DNA of 59,203 bases from Nocardioides sp. (GCF_030150155.1 NZ_JASLGR010000035.1:1-59203), one strand, 5' to 3'. Shown: positions 33,370-42,710, counted from the first letter of the stretch. Made by a program: numbers and translations. Notes: a model not told the origin generated them from the letters alone.

Positions 33370-34815
33370 CTAGTGCCCGATGTAGCTCATCACGTGCTTG
33401 ATCCTCGTGTAGTCCTCGAGCCCGTAGACCGACAGGTCCTTGCCGTAGCCGGAGTGCTTGAAGCCGCCGTGCGGCATCTCGGAGACGAACGGGAGGTGGG
33501 TGTTGATCCAGACCACACCGAAGTCGAGCCGCTTCGCCATCCGCATCGCCCGGCCGTGGTCCTTGGTCCACACACTGGAGCCGAGGCCGTACTTCACCCC
33601 GTTGGCCCAGCGCAGTGCCTCGGCCTCGTCTCTGAACCGCTGCACCGTGATGATCGGGCCGAAGATCTCGGACTGGATCTGCTCGTCGTCCTGGCGCAGC
33701 CCGCTCAGCACGGTCGCCTCGTAGAAGTAGCCGCCCTCGCCGCCGGCCACGGTGGCGCGCCGGCCCCCGGCGGCGATCTCGGCGTGATCGGGCAGCCGGT
33801 CAACGACGCCCTCGACCCGGGCCAGCTGGTCGGGGTTGTTGAGTGCCCCGAAGAAGGTGGAGTCGTCGTACGGCAGTCCGGTGCGGGTCGCGCGGGCGGC
33901 CTCGGCCAGGGCCGCGACGAACTCGTCGTGGACGGCATCGGCGACCAGCACCCGGGTCGCCGCGGTGCAGTCCTGGCCGCCGTTGAAGTAGCCGGCCTCC
34001 GCGATCGCGGCGGCGGCGGCAGCGAGGTCGGCGTCCTCGAAGACGACCACCGGGGCCTTGCCGCCGAGCTCGAGATGGACCCGCTTCACGTCGTCGGCAG
34101 CCGCCTTGGCCACCTCGATCCCGGCCCGCACCGAGCCGGTGATCGCGATCATCTGCGGCGTCGGGTGGACGGTCATCGCCCGCCCGGTGTCACGGTCCCC
34201 GGCGATCACGTTGAGCACGCCCGGGGGCAGGAACTCCGCGGCGATCTGGCCCAGCAGCAGGCTCGCGGCCGGGGTGGTGTCACTGGGCTTGAGCACGATC
34301 GTGTTGCCCGCCGCGAGCGCGGGGCCGATCTTCCAGGCCATCATGTTGAGCGGGTAGTTCCACGGCGTCACCTGGCCCACCACGCCGATCGGCTCGCGCC
34401 GGATGATGCTGGTGTGGCCGGCGAGGTACTCCCCCGCCGAACGCCCCTCCAGCGTCCGGGCCGCGCCGGCGAAGAACCGCAGGTGGTCGATGGTGGCCGG
34501 CATCTCCTCGGACTTGGTCAGGCCGTAGGGCTTGCCGGTGTCCTTGACCTCGGCCGCCAGCAGCTCCTCGGCCCGGTCCTCCATCGCGTCGGCGAGCCGG
34601 AGCAGCCGCTCCGAGCGCTCCCGGGGCGTGGTCTCGCCCCAGGTCTCGAACGCCTTCTCCGCAGCCCGGTAGGCACGATCGACGTCAGCCTCGCGCGAGA
34701 GCGGCGCAGCGGCGTAGACCGCCCCGGTGGCCGGGTCGACGACGTCGTAGGTCGCCCCGTCGGCGGCGTCGACGAGCTCGCCGTCGATCAGGTTCTGGAA
34801 CTGCTGGTCAGCCAT
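33370..34815 (-). CDS. Aminoaldehyde (gamma-aminobutyraldehyde-type) dehydrogenase
   Basis: 481 residues of the NAD(P)-dependent aldehyde dehydrogenase superfamily. Catalytic C283 (GGQDCTAATR), general base E249 (HLELGGKAP), N153 (PWNYPL) and K176 (VLKPSDTTP) are present. Overall it resembles the PatD/PuuC/betaine-aldehyde group that oxidises 4-aminobutyraldehyde to GABA. ATG at 34815 overlaps the amidohydrolase stop by 8 nt, so the two are coupled. In this context it would oxidise the aldehyde made by the aminotransferase or FAD oxidases nearby and feed GabT (inference). Confidence 0.9.
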   Translation of the reverse strand: MADQQFQNLIDGELVDAADGATYDVVDPATGAVYAAAPLSREADVDRAYRAAEKAFETWGETTPRERSERLLRLADAMEDRAEELLAAEVKDTGKPYGLTKSEEMPATIDHLRFFAGAARTLEGRSAGEYLAGHTSIIRREPIGVVGQVTPWNYPLNMMAWKIGPALAAGNTIVLKPSDTTPAASLLLGQIAAEFLPPGVLNVIAGDRDTGRAMTVHPTPQMIAITGSVRAGIEVAKAAADDVKRVHLELGGKAPVVVFEDADLAAAAAAIAEAGYFNGGQDCTAATRVLVADAVHDEFVAALAEAARATRTGLPYDDSTFFGALNNPDQLARVEGVVDRLPDHAEIAAGGRRATVAGGEGGYFYEATVLSGLRQDDEQIQSEIFGPIITVQRFRDEAEALRWANGVKYGLGSSVWTKDHGRAMRMAKRLDFGVVWINTHLPFVSEMPHGGFKHSGYGKDLSVYGLEDYTRIKHVMSYIGH

Positions 34816-36466
34816 GCGTGGCACCTTCGTGGGTGGGGTCGGTCGGGTCAGCGCTGAAGACCAGGGTGCCACCGACCCAGGTCGCGACGACCCGGGTGGC
34901 GGCGATCTCGGTGGTCGCGGCGGCGAACGGGTCACGGTCGTGGAGCGCGAGGTCGGCGACGTACCCGGGCGCAATCCGGCCGGCGTCGTCACGGTGGTTC
35001 ACCCAGGCGCTGCCCGCGGTGTAGGCGCTCAGCGCGGTCGCGAGGTCGATCGCCTGCTCGGGGTTGAGCGGCTCTCCCCCGTACGTCGGATCCGTGCGGT
35101 TGACCGCGACGTGCAGCGCCTGCCACGGGTCCGGGGTGGAGACGGGCCAGTCGCTGCCCGCCACCAGCCGGGCTCCGCTGTCCACCAGTGCGGCCCACGG
35201 GTACTGCCACCCGGCCCGCTCGGCACCGACCTGCGGGATGACCAGGTCGGTCATCTCCTCGTCGTGACAGGCCCACAGCGACTGGACGTTGGCGGCCACG
35301 CCGAGGGCACCGAAGCGCTCCCGATCGGCGGGCCTGACGAACTGGAGGTGGGCGATGTGGTGACGCAGGTCGGCCCCGGGGCAGGCGGCCTCGGCACCGG
35401 CCAGGGCGTCGAGCGCCTCGGCCACGGCGGCGTCGCCGATGGCGTGGATGTGGATCTGGAAGCCCTCGGCCGCCAGGGCCGGGGCCGCCTCGCGCAGCAC
35501 GGCGGGGTCGACGAAGGAGTGGCCGCGGTTGTGGGTGGCGTGGCCGCAGCGGTCCAGGTACGGCTCGGCCATCGAGGCGGTGCCATTCTCCGGGACGCCG
35601 TCCTGCATCACCTTGATCGAGGTCGCCCGGAAGCGCCCGTGGCTGAGCGTGGCCCGCTTGTCCACCAGCTCGGGGATCTGCTCCAGACCCCGGTCACGGT
35701 CCCACCACAGCGCCCCGACCACGTCGGCGGTGAGGGCACCGGAGCGCGCGGCGGCGCGGTAGGTCTCACCGGCGTCGTCGACCCCGGCATAGTCGCCGAT
35801 GATCGCGTCCTGCCAGCCCGTCACGCCGACGGAGTGGAGGTAGCGCTGCCCCTCGGCCAGCGCTGCCTCCAGCTCGGCGGCGCCGGTCGCGGGGACCAGC
35901 TGGGAGACGAGGTCCATCGCTCCCTCGTGCAGGGTGCCGTTCGGTACGCCGTCGGCGTCACGCTCCAGCCGGCCGTCGGCCGGGTCGAGGGTGTCGGCGG
36001 TGATCCCGGCGAGCCGCATCGCTGCGGTGTTGACCCAGGCTCCGTGATGGTCGCGGTTGGGCAGGAAGACGGGGCGGTCGGCCACCGCGGTGTCGAGCTC
36101 GGCCGCGGTCGGTGCCCCGCCGGGGAACGCCGCCATCGCCCAGCCGCCGCCCAGGATCCAGGGCAGGTCCGGGTGCGCGTCGGCATACGCCCTGATGGCA
36201 TCGAGATAGGCCTGCCGATCCTCCAGGTGGCTCAGGTCGCAGCGGATCCGCTCCAGGCCGCCCTGGACGGCATGCACGTGTGCGTCGACGAACCCGGGGG
36301 TGAGCAGGCCGCCGCCCTGGTCGATCACCTGATCGGCTGCGGGCCGTTCCTCACCCACGGCGAGGATCCGATCGATCCGGCCGTCGACGACGAGCACGCC
36401 GCCGACGGCGTCGAGGTAGCGGTGTCCGTCGAAGACCGGACCGTTGCGGAAGAGGGTGGTCACCAC
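34808..36466 (-). CDS. YtcJ-like amidohydrolase
   Basis: 552 residues of the amidohydrolase superfamily, YtcJ/NfdA-like (amidohydrolase_3) branch. Metal ligands are visible in GFVDAHVHAVQGG (H63, H65), a conserved Lys in ATSIKVMQDGVPENGT, His in IHIHAIGDAAV and HHIAHLQFV, and Asp in AGSDWPVSTPDPW. Characterised relatives hydrolyse N-substituted formamides or similar amides. Coupling to the aldehyde dehydrogenase suggests an N-acyl-amine or gamma-glutamyl intermediate as substrate (inference). GTG at 36466 or the next GTG at 36463 can be the start; it is divergent from the putrescine-type aminotransferase. Confidence 0.85.
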   Translation of the reverse strand: MVTTLFRNGPVFDGHRYLDAVGGVLVVDGRIDRILAVGEERPAADQVIDQGGGLLTPGFVDAHVHAVQGGLERIRCDLSHLEDRQAYLDAIRAYADAHPDLPWILGGGWAMAAFPGGAPTAAELDTAVADRPVFLPNRDHHGAWVNTAAMRLAGITADTLDPADGRLERDADGVPNGTLHEGAMDLVSQLVPATGAAELEAALAEGQRYLHSVGVTGWQDAIIGDYAGVDDAGETYRAAARSGALTADVVGALWWDRDRGLEQIPELVDKRATLSHGRFRATSIKVMQDGVPENGTASMAEPYLDRCGHATHNRGHSFVDPAVLREAAPALAAEGFQIHIHAIGDAAVAEALDALAGAEAACPGADLRHHIAHLQFVRPADRERFGALGVAANVQSLWACHDEEMTDLVIPQVGAERAGWQYPWAALVDSGARLVAGSDWPVSTPDPWQALHVAVNRTDPTYGGEPLNPEQAIDLATALSAYTAGSAWVNHRDDAGRIAPGYVADLALHDRDPFAAATTEIAATRVVATWVGGTLVFSADPTDPTHEGATHG

Positions 36467-36522
36467 GGGACCTGTCTATCAGGCCCACGCCAACTTCGCA
36501 TCAGGACGGTGTTACGGAGTCG

Positions 36523-36542
36523 TGACAACGAAATCAGTTGTC
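36523..36542. promoter_or_regulatory. Candidate operator: GACAAC-N7-GTTGTC
   Basis: A perfect 6-bp inverted repeat (36524-36529 / 36537-36542; preceding base T gives a TGACA half-site) lies between the divergent amidohydrolase and aminotransferase genes. The half-site resembles the TGACA-N4-TGTCA dyad at 43962-43975 before the second transporter operon. Confidence 0.4.
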
Positions 36543-36590
36543 TTCATCACCACCGGATACTGAATCGGTGGCTTTCGCGGGGATCGGGGC

Positions 36591-36596
36591 TACAGT
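36591..36596 (+). promoter_or_regulatory. Leaderless -10 box of the aminotransferase
   Basis: TACAGT ends 6 nt before ATG at 36603. Confidence 0.5.
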
Positions 36597-36602
36597 GTCG
36601 TC

Positions 36603-37991
36603 ATGGCTCTCGACTATGACCAGATGCAGCGCGCTGCGAAGGACAACCTGTGGATGCACTTCACGCGCCACTCGTCCTACCAGGACGCCGACGTGCCGAT
36701 CATCGTCAAGGGCGAAGGTGCCTACATCTGGGACGCCAAGGGCAAGAAGGTCCTCGACGGTCTGGCCGGCCTCTTCGTCAACATGGCCGGTCACGGCCGC
36801 ACCGAGCTCGCCCAGGCCGCTGCCAAGCAGGCCGAGGAGCTCGCCTTCCACCCGCTGTGGTCCTACGCGCACCCGGCCGCGATCGAGCTGGCCGCCCGGC
36901 TCGCCGAGGAGGCGCCCGGTGACCTCAACCGGGTCTTCTTCACCAGCGGCGGTGGGGAGGCGGTCGAGACCGCCTGGAAGCTCGCCAAGAACTACTTCAA
37001 GCTGGTCGGCAAGCCCGGCAAGCACAAGGTGATCTCGCGCGCGATCGCCTACCACGGCACCACCCAGGGCGCCCTGTCGATCACCGGCATCCCCGCGCTC
37101 AAGGAGCCGTTCGAGCCGCTGGTGCCCTCGACCTTCAGGGTGCCCAACACCAACGTCTACCGCGCCGGCGAGATCACCGGCGGCCTGCTCGACGGCTCCG
37201 ACCCGGAGCGGTTCGGCCGCTGGGCCGCCGACCAGATCGAGATCGCGATCCTCGCCGAGGGCCCCGACACGGTCGCGGCCGTCTTCCTGGAGCCGGTGCA
37301 GAACGCCGGTGGCTGCTTCCCGCCGCCGGCCGGCTACTGGCAGCGCGTGCGTGAGATCTGCGACCAGTACGACGTCCTGCTGGTCTCCGACGAGGTGATC
37401 TGCGCCTACGGCCGCCTGGGCACGATGTTCGGCGCCCAGAAGTTCGACTACGTCCCCGACATCATCACCTCGGCCAAGGGCCTCACCTCGGGCTACTCCC
37501 CGCTGGGCGCGATGATCGCCTCGGACAAGCTGATGGAGCCGTTCCTCACCGGCGGCACGACGTTCTACCACGGCTACACCTTCGGCGGTCACCCCGTCAG
37601 CTGCGCCGTCGCGCTGGCCAACCTCGACCTCTTCGAGTCCGAGAACCTGCTCGGCAACGTGCTCGAGAACGAGGACGCGTTCCTCGCCACGCTCTCCAAG
37701 CTCAAGGACCTCCCGATCGTCGGCGACGTCCGCGGCTCGGGCTACTTCTACGGGATCGAACTGGTCAAGGACAAGGCCACCAAGGAGTCCTTCAGCGACG
37801 AGGACTGCGAGCGGATCCTCTACGGCTACGTCTCCAAGGCGCTGTGGGACAACGGCCTCTACTGCCGTGCCGACGACCGTGGCGACCCGGTGATCCAGCT
37901 CGCCCCGCCGCTGATCATCGGCCAGCGCGAGTTCGACGAGATGGAGCAGATCATCCGCACCGTCCTGGAGAAGGCCTCCACGATGCTCTGA
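36603..37991 (+). CDS. Class III omega-aminotransferase, putrescine/polyamine type
   Basis: 462 residues, PLP fold type I. Visible motifs: GKKVLDGLAGLFVNMAGHGR, FTSGGGEAVETAWKLAK, YHGTTQGALSITG, FLEPVQNAGGCFPPP, LVSDEVICAYGRLG (D263) and Schiff-base K292 in TSAKGLTSGYSPLGA. The substrate-loop start DNLWMHFTRHSSY and overall length resemble SpuC-like putrescine-pyruvate aminotransferases and omega-amino acid-pyruvate aminotransferases more than GabT. The likely reaction is putrescine (or another terminal amine) to the aminoaldehyde, with pyruvate as acceptor. The exact amine cannot be decided from sequence. A strong terminator follows. Confidence 0.87.
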   Translation: MALDYDQMQRAAKDNLWMHFTRHSSYQDADVPIIVKGEGAYIWDAKGKKVLDGLAGLFVNMAGHGRTELAQAAAKQAEELAFHPLWSYAHPAAIELAARLAEEAPGDLNRVFFTSGGGEAVETAWKLAKNYFKLVGKPGKHKVISRAIAYHGTTQGALSITGIPALKEPFEPLVPSTFRVPNTNVYRAGEITGGLLDGSDPERFGRWAADQIEIAILAEGPDTVAAVFLEPVQNAGGCFPPPAGYWQRVREICDQYDVLLVSDEVICAYGRLGTMFGAQKFDYVPDIITSAKGLTSGYSPLGAMIASDKLMEPFLTGGTTFYHGYTFGGHPVSCAVALANLDLFESENLLGNVLENEDAFLATLSKLKDLPIVGDVRGSGYFYGIELVKDKATKESFSDEDCERILYGYVSKALWDNGLYCRADDRGDPVIQLAPPLIIGQREFDEMEQIIRTVLEKASTML

Positions 37992-38011
37992 GGCCGACCG
38001 CACGGAGCCAG

Positions 38012-38055
38012 GCAAGGCCCGGACCAGTTCGTCACCGAACCGGTCCGGGCCTTGC
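38012..38055. terminator. Strong hairpin terminator
   Basis: GCAAGGCCCGGACC / GGTCCGGGCCTTGC, with an inner GTTCG/CGAAC extension and a TCAC loop. It lies between the convergent aminotransferase and FAD oxidoreductase genes. Confidence 0.8.
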
Positions 38056-38066
38056 TCGTTCCGGCC

Positions 38067-39455
38067 TCAGGAGTCGAAGCCGAAGCCGAGCCGGTCCATC
38101 GACCTCAGGAACAGGTTGCGCCGCCCCTGATGGGCGTCGGAGGACTCCAGCGACTTCGTCATCAGCTTGATCCCGGTGTAGCGCAGCGGCTCGGGCGGGA
38201 ACGGCAGTGGCTTGGAGCGCACCATCTCCAGGGCGGTGCGCTCGGTCGCCTCCCCGCTCAGCAGGTCGAGCATCACCTGCGCCCCGAAGCGGGTGGCGCC
38301 CACCCCGAGACCGGTGTAGCCGAGCGCGTACGCCACCCGGCCGCCGTACGCCGATCCGAAGAAGGCCGAGAACCGGGTGCAGGTGTCGATCACGCCCGCC
38401 CAGCGGTGCGTGAACCCGAGCCCCTCCAGCTGCGGGAAGGTGGTGAAGAACTGCTCGGCGAGCAGCTCGTGGGTGCGCCCGGCGGTCTCCAGCACCGGCG
38501 AGATCGCCGAGCCGTAGTGGTACACCGCGTCGTAGCCGCCCCACAGGATCCGGTTGTCCCGGGTGAGCCGGTAGTAGTGGAAGAGGTTCGCCGAGTCGCC
38601 GATCCCCTCGCGCCCCTGCCAGCCGATCGCTGCCATCTGGGCGTCGCTGAGCGGCTCGGTCATCAGCACGTAGTCGTAGACCGGCACCGTCATCAGCTTG
38701 AGCCGGCGCAGCAGCGGCGGGAAGGCGTTGGTGGCCAGCGCGACCTGCCCGGCCGTGACCCAGCCCGCCTCGGTCCGCACCTGCATCCCGGCACCGTCAC
38801 GCTCGATCCCGGTGACCCGCGATCCCTCGTGGATCACGACGCCGAGGTCCAGGCAGGCCCGGCGCAGGCCCCAGGCCAGGCGGGCCGGCTCGACCAGGGC
38901 GGTCTCGTCGGGCAGCGCGATCCCACCGAGGTACGTCGGCGAGTCGACGCGTCCGCGCAGGGCCGCCTGGTCCAGCACCTCGTTCCTGACCCCGTGCTCG
39001 GCCATCGCGGCGGCGTACTCGACCAGTTCCTCGACCTGGTGCGGCTGGGTGGCCACGGCGAGCTCGCCGGTGCGCTGCCAGTCGCAGTCGATGCGATGCC
39101 GGGCGATCGTCTCCCCGATCTCGGCGAGGTTCTGGGCACCGAGGCGGTCCAGGGTGGCGAGCTCGTCGGGCCAGCGCTCCAGACCGTTGCCGAAGCCGTG
39201 GGTCAGGCTGGCCGAGGCGAAGCCGCCGTTGCGACCGCTGGCCTGGTCACCGCACTGGCCGCTCTCCAGCAGCAGTACCGACAGGTCCGGGAACCGCTCG
39301 CGGGCCAGCAGCGCCGTCCACAGCCCGGAGTAGCCACCGCCGACGACCACCAGGTCCGCGCTCGCCTGTCCCACCAGGGGCGGCAGCGGGTCGGGGCGGT
39401 CAGGGTCGTCGAGCCAGTACGGGAGAGCGTGCGCCTCCCGCAGAGCGGCATGCAT
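38067..39455 (-). CDS. FAD-dependent amine oxidoreductase (PuuB/DAO family)
   Basis: 462 residues. The dinucleotide-binding motif VVVGGGYSGLWTALLARERFP (about 36-56) is followed by GQCGDQASGRNGGFAS, where the SGRNGG motif typifies PuuB/YcjA-like members that bind FAD. The C-terminal GVGATRFGAQVMLDLL segment closes the FAD site. PuuB oxidises gamma-glutamyl-putrescine; relatives oxidise other secondary or primary amines. It starts 2 nt after the permease stop and so is the last gene of the second transporter operon: uptake and oxidation are co-expressed. No PuuA-type glutamine-synthetase-like ligase is in the window. Confidence 0.87.
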   Translation of the reverse strand: MHAALREAHALPYWLDDPDRPDPLPPLVGQASADLVVVGGGYSGLWTALLARERFPDLSVLLLESGQCGDQASGRNGGFASASLTHGFGNGLERWPDELATLDRLGAQNLAEIGETIARHRIDCDWQRTGELAVATQPHQVEELVEYAAAMAEHGVRNEVLDQAALRGRVDSPTYLGGIALPDETALVEPARLAWGLRRACLDLGVVIHEGSRVTGIERDGAGMQVRTEAGWVTAGQVALATNAFPPLLRRLKLMTVPVYDYVLMTEPLSDAQMAAIGWQGREGIGDSANLFHYYRLTRDNRILWGGYDAVYHYGSAISPVLETAGRTHELLAEQFFTTFPQLEGLGFTHRWAGVIDTCTRFSAFFGSAYGGRVAYALGYTGLGVGATRFGAQVMLDLLSGEATERTALEMVRSKPLPFPPEPLRYTGIKLMTKSLESSDAHQGRRNLFLRSMDRLGFGFDS

Positions 39456-39457
39456 GG

Positions 39458-40723
39458 TCAGGCCTTTCGCCGTCGGGAGGAGAGCAGTTCGCCGGAGACC
39501 ACGATCGCGATCGCCAGCACGAACATCACGGTACCGATCACGTTGACCTGCATCGGCAGACCGCGCAGGGCGGCACCCCAGACGAAGATCGGGAACGTGG
39601 TCACGGTGCCCGCGTTGAGGTTGGTGATGATGTAGTCGTCGAAGGAGAGCGAGAACGCCAGCAGCGACGCTCCGAGGATGCCCGGGAAGACCAGCGGGAA
39701 GGTGACCCGCCAGAACGTCTCGGTCTCGTTGGCGTACAGGTCCATCGCCGCTTCCTGCAGCGTGTCGTCGAAGCCCGCCAGCCGGGCCTTGACCGTGACC
39801 ACCACGTAGGAGAGGCAGAACGCCACGTGGGCGATGATGATCGTCACGTAGCCGAGGTGGCCGCCCTGACGCAGCGCCACGAAGAAGGCCAGCAGCGAGG
39901 TGCCCATCACGATCTCGGGGGTCGCCATCGGCATGAACAGGATCGTGTTGCTCGCACTGCGCCCGACGAACCGGTGCCGGACCAGGGCGAAGGCGGCCAG
40001 GGTGCCGATCACGGTGGCGATCAGGGTCGCGACCGCGCCGATCCACAGCGAGGTCACCACCGAGGAGCACATCTGGGCCGGCTTGCAGACGTGCAGCCAG
40101 TTGTCGAAGCCGAAGCCGTACCACTGGTACGTCGTCTTCTTGCCGTGCTCGATGTTGAAGCTCATCGCGGCCACGACGACGTTCGGGATGTAGAGGTAGG
40201 CCATCACCAGCAGGCCGAGGAAGCCGATGATGTTGCCCCGGATCCACCGGATCACGTTGAGGATCGGGGCCCGGCCCTCCAGCCACCGGCTCGACTCCGA
40301 GGTGGAGATCAACGCCAGCGAGGCTGCGCTCGCCACGGCCCACAGGCCGGCGATCACGGCGGCGACGTCGTACCCCAGGTTGGCCAGCTTCACGGTCAGG
40401 ATCACCAGCAGCACGACGGCCGCGGCACCGAAGCCGAAGAGCCGGTCGCGGGCGCCGGTGTCGTCGGCCAGGGTCTTGTTCGCCGAGCGCACCCCGAGGG
40501 CGGCGACCACGGCGAGGGCGACCAGCACCAGCATCAGGAAGCCGAACGCCGGTCCGGCGAAGTTCAGCGAGGTGCCGTCGACCTGGTAGCGCCGGATCGA
40601 GAGTCCGACGGCACTGGCGATCAGGGCCACGGCACCGGCGGCGCTCAGCGCCCGGGCGATCTGGACGCCCCAGTACAGGCTGGCGGGGCGTCGCATCGTC
40701 TCCGTCATCTGAGGAGTGCTCAC
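39458..40723 (-). CDS. Polyamine-type ABC transporter permease with extended N-terminus (PotC-like)
   Basis: 421 residues, about 150 longer than PotC proteins. The C-terminal ~270 residues form a normal permease (FLGLLVMAYLYIPNVVVAAMSFN start, EAA loop DTLQEAAMDLYANETETFWRVTFPLVFPG). The extension (about 15-150) has four hydrophobic segments, e.g. ALSAAGAVALIASAVGLSI, FGFLMLVLVALAVVAALGV, LFGFGAAAVVLLVILTVKL and VAAVIAGLWAVASAASLALI, so about ten helices in total. GTG at 40723 overlaps the upstream stop (GTGA). The role of the extra helices is unknown. Confidence 0.88.
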   Translation of the reverse strand: MSTPQMTETMRRPASLYWGVQIARALSAAGAVALIASAVGLSIRRYQVDGTSLNFAGPAFGFLMLVLVALAVVAALGVRSANKTLADDTGARDRLFGFGAAAVVLLVILTVKLANLGYDVAAVIAGLWAVASAASLALISTSESSRWLEGRAPILNVIRWIRGNIIGFLGLLVMAYLYIPNVVVAAMSFNIEHGKKTTYQWYGFGFDNWLHVCKPAQMCSSVVTSLWIGAVATLIATVIGTLAAFALVRHRFVGRSASNTILFMPMATPEIVMGTSLLAFFVALRQGGHLGYVTIIIAHVAFCLSYVVVTVKARLAGFDDTLQEAAMDLYANETETFWRVTFPLVFPGILGASLLAFSLSFDDYIITNLNAGTVTTFPIFVWGAALRGLPMQVNVIGTVMFVLAIAIVVSGELLSSRRRKA

Positions 40724-41568
40724 AGCAGTTCCTCCGTCCCCGCCTTGCGGATGTAGACCAACGTCGAGACCAGGATGACCATCAGCAGGATCACCGAGAG
40801 CGCGCCTGCGGAGGCGTAGTCGCCACCGGAGGTGAAGAGACTCTGGATGTCGGAACCGATCACCCTGTCGTTGGTGCTGCCGAGCAGCTGGGCGTTGATG
40901 TAGTCGCCGACTGCGGGGATGAACGTCAGCAGGGTCGCGCTCACGATGCCGGGCATGGTGAGCGGCAGGGTCACCTTGAGGAAGGCACGGAACGGGCTGG
41001 CGTAGAGGTCGCCGGCGGCCTCGATCAGGCGCTGGTCGACCTTCTCCACGCTGGCGTACAGCGGCAGGATCGCGAACGGCAGGAAGTTGTAGGTCAGACC
41101 CGCGATCGCCGCCACCGAGGTGGCCAGCAGGCGCCCGTCGGCCGGCATCAGGTGCAGGTCCTTGAGTGTGGTGACCAGCCAGCCGTGGTCGGCCATGATC
41201 AGCTTCCAGGCGTTGGTGCGGATCAGGAAGCTGGTGAAGAACGGGGCGACCACCATCACCAGGACGACGTTCTTCCAGCGCCCGGTCTTGAACGCGATCG
41301 TGTAGGCCAGGATGTACCCGAGTACCAGGCACAGCGCGGTGGCGATCAGCGCCCACCACACCGAGCGCCACAGGTGCGGACCGTACTCGCTGATCACGTG
41401 CGGGAAGTTCCCGAAGTGCCACGACATCGAGTAGCCGGTGAGCACCGACCCGTTCGGGTCGTAGAGGCTGGTGGCGATCAGGGACAGGAACGGCACCAGG
41501 AAGAAGAGCAGGAGCCAGATCCCTGCCGGCAGCAGCAGGAAGTACGGAAGCTTCTTCGAAGTGCGCAT
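40720..41568 (-). CDS. Polyamine-type ABC transporter permease (PotB-like)
   Basis: 282 residues, six helices. The start TSKKLPYFLLLPAGIWLLLFFLVPFLSLIATSLYDPNG is typical of PotB/PotH. The EAA loop is EAAGDLYASPFRAFLKVTLPLTMPG. Two in-frame ATGs occur (41571, 41568); the second overlaps the ATPase stop as TGATG and is better spaced from GGGGAGG. It pairs with the extended permease. Confidence 0.9.
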   Translation of the reverse strand: MRTSKKLPYFLLLPAGIWLLLFFLVPFLSLIATSLYDPNGSVLTGYSMSWHFGNFPHVISEYGPHLWRSVWWALIATALCLVLGYILAYTIAFKTGRWKNVVLVMVVAPFFTSFLIRTNAWKLIMADHGWLVTTLKDLHLMPADGRLLATSVAAIAGLTYNFLPFAILPLYASVEKVDQRLIEAAGDLYASPFRAFLKVTLPLTMPGIVSATLLTFIPAVGDYINAQLLGSTNDRVIGSDIQSLFTSGGDYASAGALSVILLMVILVSTLVYIRKAGTEELL

Positions 41569-42710
41569 CATTCCTCCCCGATACCGGCGGAGGCGTCCTG
41601 GTCGGGCGGGAGCAGGAAGGCGAACTCGGGACGCCAGGAGAAGTCCACCGACGTGCCCGGGGCCATCACGCCCCGAGCGCCGGTGTTCTGCTCGAAGGCC
41701 GAGATCTCCTGGCCCCACGCGGTCTTGACGACGTACTGCGTGGAGACGCCGATGAAGCTGGTGTCGACGATGGTGCCGCCGGTGAAGTGGTTGCCCGGCG
41801 CGTCGATCGGCTCGCCGGCGGGCGCGACCAGGACCTTCTCCGGGCGGATGCCGACCCAGCCCTCACCGGAGGTGACCCGGGCCCGCTCGCGCGGGATGGA
41901 GACCACGGTGCCGGCCATGTCGACGCTCACCACGGCAGCGCCGGCGTCGGTCCCCTCGCCACGGACGGTGCCACGGATCAGGTTCGACTGGCCCAGGAAG
42001 TTCGCGACGAAGGTGGTCTGCGGGTTCTCGTAGAGCTCGGTGGGGGTGCCCATCTGCTCGATCCGCCCGGCGTTCATCACCGCGATGGTGTCGGCCATCG
42101 TCATGGCCTCCTCCTGGTCGTGGGTGACGTGCACGAAGGTGAGGCCGACCTCGGTCTGGATCCGCTTGAGCTCCAGCTGCATCTGGCGCCGCAGCTTGAG
42201 GTCGAGGGCACCGAGCGGCTCGTCGAGAAGCAGCACCTCGGGCTGGTTGATCAGCGCCCGGGCCAGCGCGACCCGCTGCTGCTGGCCGCCGGAGAGCTGG
42301 CCGGGCTTCTTCCGCGCCTGAGTGTCGAGCTCGACCAGCTGCAGCATCTCGGTGACGGTGCTGTCGGTGTTCTTGATCCCCCGGCGCTTGAGGCCGAAGG
42401 CGACGTTGTCGGCGATCGAGAGGTGCGGGAAGAGGGCGTAGTTCTGGAAGACGGTGTTCACCGGCCGCTTGTACGGCTTCTCGTAGGTGATGTCGGAGCC
42501 GCCGATGGTGATCGCACCGGCGGTGGGGATCTCCAGCCCGGCGATCATCCGCAGCGTCGTGGTCTTGCCGCAGCCCGAGGGACCCAGCAGCGCGAAGAAG
42601 CTGCCTTGGGGGACGACCAGGTCCAGCGGGTGCACCGCGGTGAACCCGTTGGTGTAGGTCTTCTCCAGCTGGGAGAGCTGGAGGTCGCGGGAGTCAGACG
42701 CCTGAGACAT
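41568..42710 (-). CDS. Polyamine-type ABC transporter ATPase (PotA-like)
   Basis: 380 residues from ATG 42710 (MSQASDSRDLQLSQLEKTY). Walker A GPSGCGKTTTLRM, Q-loop VFQNYALFPHL, signature LSGGQQQRVALARAL, Walker B EVLLLDEPLGALD, H-loop HVTHDQEEAM and a C-terminal TOBE domain are intact. It overlaps the binding-protein gene by 17 nt, so the four transporter genes are tightly coupled. An earlier GTG (42734) would add eight residues. It is clearly paralogous to the first cluster's ATPase but more PotA-like in length. Confidence 0.92.
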   Translation of the reverse strand: MSQASDSRDLQLSQLEKTYTNGFTAVHPLDLVVPQGSFFALLGPSGCGKTTTLRMIAGLEIPTAGAITIGGSDITYEKPYKRPVNTVFQNYALFPHLSIADNVAFGLKRRGIKNTDSTVTEMLQLVELDTQARKKPGQLSGGQQQRVALARALINQPEVLLLDEPLGALDLKLRRQMQLELKRIQTEVGLTFVHVTHDQEEAMTMADTIAVMNAGRIEQMGTPTELYENPQTTFVANFLGQSNLIRGTVRGEGTDAGAAVVSVDMAGTVVSIPRERARVTSGEGWVGIRPEKVLVAPAGEPIDAPGNHFTGGTIVDTSFIGVSTQYVVKTAWGQEISAFEQNTGARGVMAPGTSVDFSWRPEFAFLLPPDQDASAGIGEE

